Of a stretch of 64,000 bases of DNA, positions 46,609 through 54,790 are shown one piece after another (positions within the stretch are counted from its first letter, which is position 1; every line of letters starts with the position of its first letter). This DNA comes from Nitriliruptor sp040882055 (GTDB taxonomy: Bacteria > Actinomycetota > Nitriliruptoria > Nitriliruptorales > Nitriliruptoraceae): assembly GCA_040882055.1 (NCBI GenBank), contig JBBECA010000065.1:1-64000 (forward strand). The letters are read 5' to 3'. A program made the position numbers and the translations under genes. Below the pieces are notes generated by a model that searched no databases, was not told where the DNA came from, and saw nothing but the letters and a program-made list of their open reading frames with translations.

Positions 46609-48717
46609 ATGGACGTGGGCGGGAGCTCCGACGTCGCCACCGTCGACCGTGCCCGGGACGACATCGGGCGGGGCGATTGGTCGGGGGCGTTCACGCTCCT
46701 GACCCACGAACAGACCGAACGTGATCTGACCCTCCTCGAGCTGGATCTCCTGGCACGGGCGGCCTACGGCGCCGGCGAGTTCGAGGCCTCGCTCACGGCC
46801 TGGGAGCAGCTGCACGCCGCGTGCGTCGCTTCCGGTGACCACCTCGCCGGCGCTGGAGCCGCGGCGACGGTCGCGATGTACCTGATGATGGATACCGGCC
46901 TCATGTCGCCCGTCCGCGGGTGGCTCCGCCGAGCCGAGCGCCTGCTCGAGAGCCAGGAGGAGCACGCCACGCACGCACTGATCGCGATGGTCCGCACCTA
47001 CGAGCGGATCATGTGCGGTGACCTCGAGGAGGCTCGGCGCTGGTCCGCGCGCGCCATCGAGATCGGGACCCGTCACGACGCGGCGGCGCCGACGGCCATC
47101 GCGCGGATCGCCGCAGCGAGGCTGCTGATCCTCGACGGACGGGTCGACGACGGCCTGCACCTCCTCGACGAGGCAGCGGTCGCGCTGGTCTCGAGCGATC
47201 TCGATCCGTTGACGGTGGGGATCGTCTACTGCGAGCTCATCTGTGCGATGCAGGGCCTCGCCCAGTTCGACCGTGCCGAGGAGTGGACCGACGCGATGGA
47301 CCGTTGGCGGCGCGACGTGGCGTTCGGCGCCATCAGCGGCCGTTGTCGCGTCCACCGGGCCGAGATCCTGCGGCTGCGCGGTTCTTGCGAGGAGGCCGAG
47401 GAGGAGGCGCTGCACGCCTGCGCCGAGCTCCGCCCGTGGATGCGACGCGAGTACGGGTGGCCGCTCACCGAGCTCGGGACGATCCGGCTCCGCAAGGGCG
47501 ACCTCGCCGCCGCGGAGGAGGCGTTCCTCGCCGCGCACGAGCACGGGTGGGATCCGCAGCCTGGCCTCGCGCTCCTGCGGCTGGCCACGGGCGACGTCGC
47601 CGGCGCGCGGGGGCTGATCCGCGAGGCGCTGGAACGGCCGGCCGACCTGCCATCGAAGGAGCGCCCGCCTCGCTCGGAGCTGTGCCGCGCCCCGCTCCTC
47701 GAGGCCGAGGTGGAGATCGCGATCGCCTCCGGCGATGTCGCGTCCGCGGCGCGTGCGGCGGACGAGTTGAACGCGACCGCCGGGGTGTTCCGCAGCCGCG
47801 GCCTCGACGGCAGCGCCGCGCTCGCGCGGGCGCGCGTCGCCCTGGCGAACGGCGACGCCGCGACGGCGGTCATCGCCGCCGAAGCGTCCGTCCGCGCCTG
47901 GTCCGACATCGGAGCGCCGTACGAGACCGCCGTCGCCCGCCAGGTGCTCGCCGCGGCGCTGCGGGCCACGGGGAACGACGAGCGCGCTGGCCTCGAATCG
48001 CGTGCCGCTGCCACCGCGCTGTCGCGCATCGGGGCGTGGCGCCGACCGGACGACGCGCCGCCCATCCGCTCGGTCCCGCCGAGGACCGGACCGGGCGTGG
48101 CGCCGGCCCCGGGGCACCATCCGGCGAACGTCTTCCGGCTCGAGGGCGACACCCGGACCATCGCGTTCGATGGCCGGGAGGTCCTGCTCCGCGATCTCAA
48201 GGGCATGCGCTACATCGCACGGCTGCTCGCAGCGCCGGGCCGCGAGTTCCACGTGCTCGACCTCGTCGGCGCCGACGTCGGTCCGATCTCCGGGGAGTCG
48301 GTGAGCCCCGCCTCGGTCGCTGCCGATGGGCTGTCGTTGGTGACCCGTGACGGGCTCGGACCGGTGATCGACGACCAGGCCCGGGACGCCTACCGCCGTC
48401 GGCTCACCGAGGTGGAGGACGAGATCGATGAGGCCACGCGCCACGGCGACCCGGAACGAGCGGCCTTGGCGACCGCCGACCGCGCCTACCTCGTCGCCGA
48501 ACTGACGGGCGCGTTCGGGCTCCGCGGCCGACGGCGCGAGGCCGGTTCCAGCTCGGAACGGGCGCGCGCCAGCGTCACCCGCGCCATCCGGTACGCCCTC
48601 GGCCGGATCGGAGAGCACCACCAGCCGCTCGCGACACACCTCGGTCGGACGCTCGCCACCGGCACCTACTGCAGCTACGTCCCCGATCCCCGGGTCCCCA
48701 TCACCTGGCGGACCTGA
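46609..48717 (+). CDS. TPR-rich protein with C-terminal regulator-type domain
   Basis: This is a 702-aa protein. Residues about 1-470 are helical repeats of the TPR/SEL type. Near residue 510 begins a characteristic block, FRLEGDTRTIAFDGREVLLRDLKGMRYIARLLAAPGREFHVLDL. In other actinomycetes and myxobacteria this block, with the end RAIRYALGRIGEHHQPLATHL and CSYVPDPRVPITW, forms the C-terminus of ATPase/TPR regulators. Here no STAND or AAA ATPase precedes it, so it is a short form. It is probably a signalling or adaptor protein. ATG 46609 has GAGGAGAGG upstream and a TACGCT -10-like word at 46581. Confidence 0.65.
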   Translation: MDVGGSSDVATVDRARDDIGRGDWSGAFTLLTHEQTERDLTLLELDLLARAAYGAGEFEASLTAWEQLHAACVASGDHLAGAGAAATVAMYLMMDTGLMSPVRGWLRRAERLLESQEEHATHALIAMVRTYERIMCGDLEEARRWSARAIEIGTRHDAAAPTAIARIAAARLLILDGRVDDGLHLLDEAAVALVSSDLDPLTVGIVYCELICAMQGLAQFDRAEEWTDAMDRWRRDVAFGAISGRCRVHRAEILRLRGSCEEAEEEALHACAELRPWMRREYGWPLTELGTIRLRKGDLAAAEEAFLAAHEHGWDPQPGLALLRLATGDVAGARGLIREALERPADLPSKERPPRSELCRAPLLEAEVEIAIASGDVASAARAADELNATAGVFRSRGLDGSAALARARVALANGDAATAVIAAEASVRAWSDIGAPYETAVARQVLAAALRATGNDERAGLESRAAATALSRIGAWRRPDDAPPIRSVPPRTGPGVAPAPGHHPANVFRLEGDTRTIAFDGREVLLRDLKGMRYIARLLAAPGREFHVLDLVGADVGPISGESVSPASVAADGLSLVTRDGLGPVIDDQARDAYRRRLTEVEDEIDEATRHGDPERAALATADRAYLVAELTGAFGLRGRRREAGSSSERARASVTRAIRYALGRIGEHHQPLATHLGRTLATGTYCSYVPDPRVPITWRT

Positions 48718-48727
48718 GTCCGCGGTG

Positions 48728-49492
48728 TCAGCAGGTCGGCAGACGCAGGATGAACCGCGACCCGCGGACCTCGGCGGGCTCGACGTGGAGGCCGCCGCCG
48801 TGGGCCTCGGCGATGGCGCGGGAGATGTACAGCCCGACACCGAGCCCCTCATGACCGCGGCTCTCGCCGCGGGCACCCTTCTGGAACAGCCGCTCGGCGT
48901 CCTCGGGGGCGACGCCGAAACCGTGGTTGCGCACCTCGATGCTGGCCCACCCATCGTCCGCGGTCAGCGTCACCTCGATGGGTTCGCCGTCCGGGCTGTA
49001 CTTCGAGGCGTTCACCATGAGGTTGAACAGCACCTGCCTGACCCGGGTCTGATCGGCATCGACCTTGACCTCCTTGTCCGGCGTGCGCACCGTGACCGGG
49101 TGCTGGTCCGCGATGGTGTGGCTGAGGTCGGCGATCGTCCGTGCGACGACCGCGCCGAGCTCGAAGGGTGATCGCTGGAGCCGGAGATCGTCGGCGCTCG
49201 CGGTGGTGTCCCGCAGCCGTTGCAGGAGGAGGAGCGCCAGGTCGATGTTCTCCGACACCCGACCGGCGTACTCGGCAGCCTCACCATCCACGCCGTCCAG
49301 CTGATCGGCTAGCACCGAGCTGTACCCCTGGGCGACCACGAGCGGACTGACGAGCTCGTGCGCGATGAGCGCCAACCGTCGCTCGAGCTCCTGTTCGGTG
49401 ATCATCCCATCGGGCGCCGCACCCACCACCGCCTCCTTCCACCCCGGGACCACAGGGAGGCCGAGGTCGTCCGCGACGGTAGGCCAACCCAT
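48728..49492 (-). CDS. Sensor histidine kinase without a sensor domain
   Basis: This is a 254-aa cytosolic kinase. The phosphorylated His lies in LIAHELVSPLVVAQG (H-box near residue 44). The ATP site has N in VLFNLMVNASKYSPDGEP, the GFGV-type G1 and GLGVGLYISRAIAEAHGG G2 boxes, and RFILRLP at the end. No membrane or sensor domain is present; residues 20-30 (AVVGAAPDGM) look like the beginning of a PAS domain that then passes straight into the dimerisation helix. An AAGGAGG site precedes GTG 49426, a likely alternative start (232 aa). No response regulator is adjacent. Confidence 0.8.
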   Translation of the reverse strand: MGWPTVADDLGLPVVPGWKEAVVGAAPDGMITEQELERRLALIAHELVSPLVVAQGYSSVLADQLDGVDGEAAEYAGRVSENIDLALLLLQRLRDTTASADDLRLQRSPFELGAVVARTIADLSHTIADQHPVTVRTPDKEVKVDADQTRVRQVLFNLMVNASKYSPDGEPIEVTLTADDGWASIEVRNHGFGVAPEDAERLFQKGARGESRGHEGLGVGLYISRAIAEAHGGGLHVEPAEVRGSRFILRLPTC

Positions 49493-49558
49493 CGGTCTCG
49501 AGACCGCGCTCAGCCTGGCCGACGGCCGGGGAACCTCGGTCCTGGACCGTCCGTGTGG

Positions 49559-50899
49559 TCAGATCAGGCCCTGCGCCACCATGGCCTCACCGACGCGCAG
49601 GAACCCGGCGATGTTCGCGCCGAGGACGTAGTCACCCTCCTCGCCGTACTCGGCGGCGGTGCGGTGGCACAGGTCGTGGATGTCACGCATGATCTCGGCG
49701 AGCCGTGACTCGGTGTAGCCGAAGGTCCACCGGTCGCGGCTGGCGTTCTGCTGCATCTCGAGCGCCGAGGTCGCCACGCCGCCGGCGTTGGCGGCTTTGC
49801 CCGGCCCGAAGGCGACACCGGCCTGACGCAGGACGTCGACCGCCTCAGGCGTGGTCGGCATGTTGGCGCCCTCCACGACGGCTCGGCAGCCGTTCTGCAC
49901 GAGCGCTCGGGCGTCCGAGGCGTGGAGCTCGTTCTGTGTCGCGCAGGGGAAGGCGACGTCGCAGGGGACCTGCCAGATGCTGCCGGCCTCGCGGAAGGTC
50001 GCGCTCGAGCGACGTTCGGCGTAGTCGCTGACGCGACCACGCTCGACCTCCTTGATCTGCCGGAGCAGGTCGAGGTCGATCCCAGCCGGATCGTGGACGA
50101 GACCGTCGGAGTCGGAGCACGTCACCACCGTGCCTCCGAGCGCCTGGATCTTCTGGATGGCGTAGATGGCGACGTTGCCCGAGCCGGACACCGAACAGGT
50201 GGCGCCATCGAGCGACTGCCCCCGGACCTTCAGCATCTCCTCGGCGAAGTACACCGCCCCGTACCCGGTCGCCTCGGTGCGCACGAGCGCGCCACCCCAC
50301 TCGAGGCCCTTGCCGGTCAGGACGCCGGACTCGTAGCGGTTGGTGATGCGCTTGTACTGGCCGAACAGGTAGCCGATCTCGCGGGTCCCGACGCCGATGT
50401 CCCCGGCGGGCACGTCGGTGTACTCGCCGATGTGGCGGTAGAGCTCGGTCATGAAGCTCTGGCAGAAACGCATGACCTCATCGTCGGAGCGGCCCTTCGG
50501 ATCGAAGTCGGATCCCCCCTTGCCGCCGCCGATCGGCATCGAGGTCAGCGCGTTCTTGAAGATCTGCTCGAAACCGAGGAACTTCACGATCCCGAGGTAG
50601 ACCGACGGGTGGAAGCGCAGGCCACCCTTGTACGGCCCGAGCGCGCTGTTGAACTCGACCCGGAAGCCGCGGTTGATCTGCACCTCGCCGTCGTCGTCCT
50701 GCCACGGGACCCGGAATATGATCTGCCGCTCCGGCTCGCAGATCCGTTCGATGACCTTGTGCTCGGCCAGCTCGGGGTGCTTGGCCAGCACCGGGCCGAG
50801 CGACTCGAGGACCTCACGGGTGGCCTGGTGGAACTCCACCTCGCCGGGGTTCCGCCGGACGACCTCCTCGTAGGAGGGCGCGATCTTCTCGTCGAGCAT
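49559..50899 (-). CDS. gdhA: NADP-specific glutamate dehydrogenase
   Basis: This is a 446-aa hexameric GDH with the family order: FRVEFNSALGPYKGGLRFHPSV (glutamate binding), NALTSMPIGGGKGGSDFDPKG (catalytic Lys), DVPAGDIGVGTREIGYLFG, the Rossmann CSVSGSGNVAIYAIQKIQALGG (NADP site), and CDVAFPCATQNELH. It makes glutamate from 2-oxoglutarate and ammonia. The window also holds the 180-kDa NAD enzyme, so both assimilating and degrading GDHs are present. ATG 50899 has GAGGA upstream and gives the normal N-terminus (LDEKIAPSYEEVVRRNPGE). Confidence 0.95.
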   Translation of the reverse strand: MLDEKIAPSYEEVVRRNPGEVEFHQATREVLESLGPVLAKHPELAEHKVIERICEPERQIIFRVPWQDDDGEVQINRGFRVEFNSALGPYKGGLRFHPSVYLGIVKFLGFEQIFKNALTSMPIGGGKGGSDFDPKGRSDDEVMRFCQSFMTELYRHIGEYTDVPAGDIGVGTREIGYLFGQYKRITNRYESGVLTGKGLEWGGALVRTEATGYGAVYFAEEMLKVRGQSLDGATCSVSGSGNVAIYAIQKIQALGGTVVTCSDSDGLVHDPAGIDLDLLRQIKEVERGRVSDYAERRSSATFREAGSIWQVPCDVAFPCATQNELHASDARALVQNGCRAVVEGANMPTTPEAVDVLRQAGVAFGPGKAANAGGVATSALEMQQNASRDRWTFGYTESRLAEIMRDIHDLCHRTAAEYGEEGDYVLGANIAGFLRVGEAMVAQGLI

Positions 50900-51055
50900 C
50901 GGTGACGTCCTCGGGTCGACCATCGCCCCAACAGCGGTGGACCGCCGCGGAGCGTACGGACGACGGCGGACGGTGCGGAACACGCGGGCGAGGGCACGCG
51001 CGGCCACCGTGGGCTGGCTACCGCGGACGGCTCGGCATGGTGGCAGGTCGGAGGC

Positions 51056-51742
51056 TCACCGGCCGACGGGAGGGCCATGGACCCGGGCCGCGGCACCCCC
51101 CGCGGGGACCCCACCGCTGCGCAGGTGCACCGGCAGGTGGCCCACCTCGTTCCACCGATCGATGAGCACGTGCACCGCGTCCGCATCGCTGGTGAGCAGG
51201 TGGTGCAGCGAGGCGTTGTCCACCCCACCGAAGGTCCCGGGGGCCAGACCCGCGACGCGGTGGATCCCGTTCCAGACCGGCCCACCGTGGGTGACCGCGA
51301 TGGTGGTCCCGCCCGCTCCGGTCGAGGCGAGCAGCTCGCGCAGGACGGGCTCAACGCGGTCGGCGAGGGCCTCGGCGGACTCGCCCCCGACCTCGCCGAT
51401 CAGGTCCTCGCCAGACAGCCACCGCTGCCACCGTTGCGGCTCGCTCGCCGCCACCTCGTCGCGGAGGCGCTGCTCCCACTGGCCGAAGGAACGTTCGCGC
51501 AGCCGCGGGTCGAAGCGGGCCGACCGCCCGAGCATCGCCTCGAGCGGTGCGACGGTCTCACGGGTGCGCTGCAGGTCCGAGCTCACCAGGTGCGCATCCG
51601 GGTACGCAACCACCAACGCCGTGGCGGTCGCCACCGCCTGCGCGTGGCCGCGCGGCGACAGGCCAGCACACGATTGACCCTGGATCCGACCCTCGGCGTT
51701 CCAGAGCGATTCGCCGTGCCTGACGAGGACGAGCCGTCTCAC
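51056..51742 (-). CDS. Histidine phosphatase (phosphoglycerate mutase family)
   Basis: This is a 228-aa protein with the branch-2 signature LVLVRHGESLWNAEGRIQGQ (catalytic His), SSDLQRTRETV, the acidic ERSFGQWE, and the second His in VTHGGPVWN. This gene lies next to rsfS in many actinobacteria and is variously called gpgP (glucosyl-3-phosphoglycerate phosphatase) or cobC-like; I would not commit to a substrate. Its GTG overlaps the rsfS stop (GTGA, 51739-51742), so it is the last gene of the nadD operon. Confidence 0.88.
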   Translation of the reverse strand: MRRLVLVRHGESLWNAEGRIQGQSCAGLSPRGHAQAVATATALVVAYPDAHLVSSDLQRTRETVAPLEAMLGRSARFDPRLRERSFGQWEQRLRDEVAASEPQRWQRWLSGEDLIGEVGGESAEALADRVEPVLRELLASTGAGGTTIAVTHGGPVWNGIHRVAGLAPGTFGGVDNASLHHLLTSDADAVHVLIDRWNEVGHLPVHLRSGGVPAGGAAARVHGPPVGR

Positions 51743-52296
51743 CGCTCGTCCGCGGCCCCGACGTCGATGTCGTCCACGTCCTCGGACACGTCCGCCCCGA
51801 CCTCGTCGTCGCCGAACTCATCGTCGCCGAGCTCGATGTCGAAGGGGTTCGGGACCCGTCCCCCGACCACGTCGGTCTCACGCTCGGCGCCGGCGCCGGG
51901 CTGCGGCGCGGCGGTGCGCTCACCGGAGGTGACGTCCCGGCGGGGGACGTCGGCCCACAGCCGGTCGAGCGCGTAGTAGTCGCGCTGTTCCTCGCCGAAC
52001 ACGTGGCACACGATGTCCCCGTAGTCGAGCAGGACCCAGCCCGACGCGGGCTCGCCTTCACGTCGCAGGACCTTGCGGTCGTGGTCCTCGCGCAGGCGCT
52101 CCTCGATGCGGTCCGCGACCGCGCGGATCTGCCGATCGGAGGTCGCGGTCGCGAGCACGAACAGGTCGACCACCGCGAGGATGTCGGCGACCTCGAGGAT
52201 CGAGAGGTCGGTCGCCTTGCGGTCGTCGGCGGCATCCACCGCGGTGATGGCCAGCGTGACGGCCTCGTCGGTCGCGGGCACGGTGCTCCTCGTCAT
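51739..52296 (-). CDS. rsfS: Ribosomal silencing factor RsfS
   Basis: This is a 185-aa protein. The RsfS domain (about 1-115) has AADDRKATDLSILEVADILAVVDLFVLATATSDRQIRAVADRIEERL and LDYGDIVCHVFGEEQRDYYALDRLW. It binds L14 on the 50S subunit and blocks joining to 30S during starvation. The last 65 residues are acidic, with many D and E, beyond the usual family length; this tail is disordered and may be a lineage trait. ATG 52296 is preferred over a longer start because the conserved part begins after the short basic lead. Confidence 0.93.
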   Translation of the reverse strand: MTRSTVPATDEAVTLAITAVDAADDRKATDLSILEVADILAVVDLFVLATATSDRQIRAVADRIEERLREDHDRKVLRREGEPASGWVLLDYGDIVCHVFGEEQRDYYALDRLWADVPRRDVTSGERTAAPQPGAGAERETDVVGGRVPNPFDIELGDDEFGDDEVGADVSEDVDDIDVGAADER

Positions 52297-52390
52297 CGGT
52301 TCGTGGGGTCGGTCGGCTGCTGCTCCCGGCGGAGCGCCGCGTGACCGAGACCGGCCAGGGAACCACACCGGCTCGAACGCCGTGGTGCCG

Positions 52391-53776
52391 TCAGCCGGCT
52401 GCGGGGAAGTCCCGGCCGATGACGATGGTGAGATCGACCACGGACTGCGGGGTGCCCGAGCGCTCGATCTGCCCGACGCCCAGCCGTGCGCGGATGTCCC
52501 GGGCCGCGGCCAGCGTCCCGGGCTCCTCGTCGTAGACCACGATGCGAGACACCTCGTAGCTGAACCGATCGGCGTTCCCGGTCAGCAGGACCCGGTACCC
52601 GGCGGGCTGGAGCACCGCGGCGACCTCGGCACCGATGCCCGGCTGGCCGTTGCCGTTGAGCAGCTGCAGGGTCCTGCCCCCCGCCACACCCGGGTCAGGG
52701 CGTGACGCTGCCAGACGGTCGTCGACCAAGGCATCGATGCGCTCGGCATCCGGCCGGTAGGCGTCCTCGGTCCCGGTGCCGAGTGGCGAGACGAACAACG
52801 TCAGCGTCGTCAGCTCGTCCGCGGCACGGGCGGTGGCGAGCTCGGCGAGCACGGTGCGGACCAGCGCGGGCCCGGCCACCTCAGCGGTGCCCTCGGGCGC
52901 GGGGTCGGGATCGACGGCGTCCACCACCTCGAGCTCGGGAGCACCGGCCTCGAACACCGCATCGAGCCGCGCCGGATCCGCGACGATGCCGTCGAGCACG
53001 CCGACCAGCGCCGCCTGCACGCGCGGGAGGTGGTCGAGCTGCGACTCGTCGCCCGACCGGAACGTCAGCAACGTCGCCAGTTCGTCGCCGGCCAGCTGCT
53101 GGGGACCCGCCGGCAGGAGGGTGGTACCGCTGCCGTCCTCGGCACGGTCGATCACCGGCGCACCGAGGGTGACCTCGGCCCCGCCGAGCCGGTCGAGCAG
53201 CGATGCCCACCCGTCCTCCGAGACGGTCACGACCGCGTCGCTACGGACGCCGAGGAGGTTGTCGAGGCTGACGCCGACCAGCGCGCTCCCGCCGAAGTCG
53301 AACGCCTCACCGAGGCGGAACGGCCCGTGGCCCGGCACGTCGGCGATGGTCGCCGGTGGGACCAACAGCACGGTCCCCTCACCCGAGTCGCGATCGACCG
53401 CCAACAACGCGATCGTCACGGCCTCGACACCGTCGGCGCCGTCGGCCGTGGTCACGACCGTCAGGACCGGCTGTGGGTCGCCGGGCGCCGCGTCCGGGGC
53501 ATCGATGGCCGGCGTGCCCGTGATCGGCTCGCGAGCACCGTCGACCAGGTTGAACGAGACCACCAGCACCCCGACCGCGACCGCAGCGAGCACCCCGACC
53601 ACCACCAGCAACCACACCCTGGCGCGACGGCGACGAGCTCGGCTGGCCGTGGCCCGGCGCCCGTGCTGGCGCTGCGCCGAGCCTGGAGCTGCCGAAGCAC
53701 CCTCGGCCTGGCGGCGACGCCGCCGTCGGACGGTGGGTGACGGTTCGTCGCCCGGCTGCCCGGTGCCGCCGGTCAC
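52391..53776 (-). CDS. LCP-family-like protein with LytR_C domain
   Basis: This is a 461-aa protein. A basic cytosolic head (1-52) and a transmembrane helix (about 53-75) are followed by an LCP-like domain (about 100-300) and a C-terminal LytR_C domain (RTLQLLNGNGQPGIGAEVAAVLQPAGYRVLLTGNAD). LCP enzymes attach teichoic acids or arabinogalactan to peptidoglycan. Their Arg- and Asp-bearing motifs (D-R...R-D-T, then S-x-PRD) are not visible here: where PRD is expected the sequence reads VPPATI. The protein may be catalytically inactive or a distant relative. GTG 53776 overlaps the nadD stop. Confidence 0.72.
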   Translation of the reverse strand: MTGGTGQPGDEPSPTVRRRRRRQAEGASAAPGSAQRQHGRRATASRARRRRARVWLLVVVGVLAAVAVGVLVVSFNLVDGAREPITGTPAIDAPDAAPGDPQPVLTVVTTADGADGVEAVTIALLAVDRDSGEGTVLLVPPATIADVPGHGPFRLGEAFDFGGSALVGVSLDNLLGVRSDAVVTVSEDGWASLLDRLGGAEVTLGAPVIDRAEDGSGTTLLPAGPQQLAGDELATLLTFRSGDESQLDHLPRVQAALVGVLDGIVADPARLDAVFEAGAPELEVVDAVDPDPAPEGTAEVAGPALVRTVLAELATARAADELTTLTLFVSPLGTGTEDAYRPDAERIDALVDDRLAASRPDPGVAGGRTLQLLNGNGQPGIGAEVAAVLQPAGYRVLLTGNADRFSYEVSRIVVYDEEPGTLAAARDIRARLGVGQIERSGTPQSVVDLTIVIGRDFPAAG

Positions 53777-54369
53777 GGTGCCTCCGGCGCAGCGCCGTAC
53801 AACCTGAGCTCGCGGACGGCATCGTCGACGGCGTCCGGTACGAGGTAGCGAGTCGCGAGGCCGGCGCCGAACCGGCGGCGCAGCTCGGTCGAGGACACTT
53901 CGAGCTGCGGCACCTCGAGGTGGACGACCTCGGCCGGGAGCGACGCCGCAGGTGGTGCCGGGTGGCCGGGTCGGGTCACGACCACGAAGGTCGCGAGGTC
54001 GAACGCCTCGGCCACCCGCTCCCAGCGCGGCAGGCCCGCCGCCGCGTCCTCACCGAGGACGAAGAACAGCTCGGCGTCGGGCTCGTCACGCCGGAGCTCC
54101 GCGAGGGTGTCGGCGGTGAACGTCGGACCGCCGCGCCTCACCTCGCGGGTGTCGACGCGTAGGTGACGGTCGCAGGCCACCGCGGCCTCGGTGAGCCGCA
54201 CGCGGTCGGCCGCGGAGCTGACCCCCGTCGACTTCATCCACGGCTCGCCGGCCACGAGCAGTCGGACCTCGTCGAGCTGCAGCTCCACGCGCGCGCACTC
54301 GGCCACCACGAGGTGGCCGAGGTGGGGCGGGTCGAAGGTGCCCCCGAGGAGACCGAGTCGTCGCGACAT
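53773..54369 (-). CDS. nadD: Nicotinate-nucleotide adenylyltransferase
   Basis: This is a 198-aa nucleotidyltransferase with LGLLGGTFDPPHLGHLVVAE (GGTFDP and GHL signatures), the SSAADRVRLTEAAV helix, FFVLGEDAAAGLPRW (GxD-type), and VSSTELRRRFGAG (SxT/S-R loop). It joins ATP to nicotinate mononucleotide to form deamido-NAD. It starts the operon nadD-LCP-rsfS-phosphatase, an order common in actinobacteria. ATG 54369 begins a few codons before the first strand, and a divergent Dabb gene lies 85 bp away. Confidence 0.95.
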   Translation of the reverse strand: MSRRLGLLGGTFDPPHLGHLVVAECARVELQLDEVRLLVAGEPWMKSTGVSSAADRVRLTEAAVACDRHLRVDTREVRRGGPTFTADTLAELRRDEPDAELFFVLGEDAAAGLPRWERVAEAFDLATFVVVTRPGHPAPPAASLPAEVVHLEVPQLEVSSTELRRRFGAGLATRYLVPDAVDDAVRELRLYGAAPEAP

Positions 54370-54454
54370 CGCCCTGAGGCTACTGCCGGCGACCCTCGCG
54401 GCACCGACACCGGCACGTAGGCTGACGGGCCGCTCGCCGCCACCGAGGTCGATC

Positions 54455-54790
54455 GTGATCCGTCACCTGGTGTTCTTCACCGCCCGAGATGCGGCGGACC
54501 TGCCGACCATGCGCGCGACCTTCCAGACGCTGGCAGCCATCCCCGGCGTGCGCGCCTTCGAGGTCGGGACCAACACCCGCAGCGACCAGCGCACCGACGA
54601 CGAGCCCGACCTGGTCGTCCACGCGGTGTTCGACGACGCCGACGCGCTGGCCGCCTACAAGGCCCACCCCACCTACCAGCGGTCGATCGCCGTGGTCCGT
54701 CCGCTCCGCGAGCTGCGCATCGCGGTGGACTACGAGGTCGACGCCCCCGCCCCGCCAGCTCCCCGTGCCCCCCATCAGCCGCTGTCGTAG
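54455..54790 (+). CDS. Dabb (stress-responsive A/B barrel) domain protein
   Basis: This is a 111-aa protein with a Dabb barrel: IRHLVFFTARDA, FQTLAAIPGVRAFEVGTN, DLVVHAVFDDADALAAYKAHPTY and a Pro-rich tail. Dimers of this fold act as small-molecule enzymes or stress proteins. GTG 54455 starts at the conserved first strand. The 3' end overlaps the convergent tryptophan dioxygenase gene by 16 bp. Confidence 0.82.
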   Translation: MIRHLVFFTARDAADLPTMRATFQTLAAIPGVRAFEVGTNTRSDQRTDDEPDLVVHAVFDDADALAAYKAHPTYQRSIAVVRPLRELRIAVDYEVDAPAPPAPRAPHQPLS

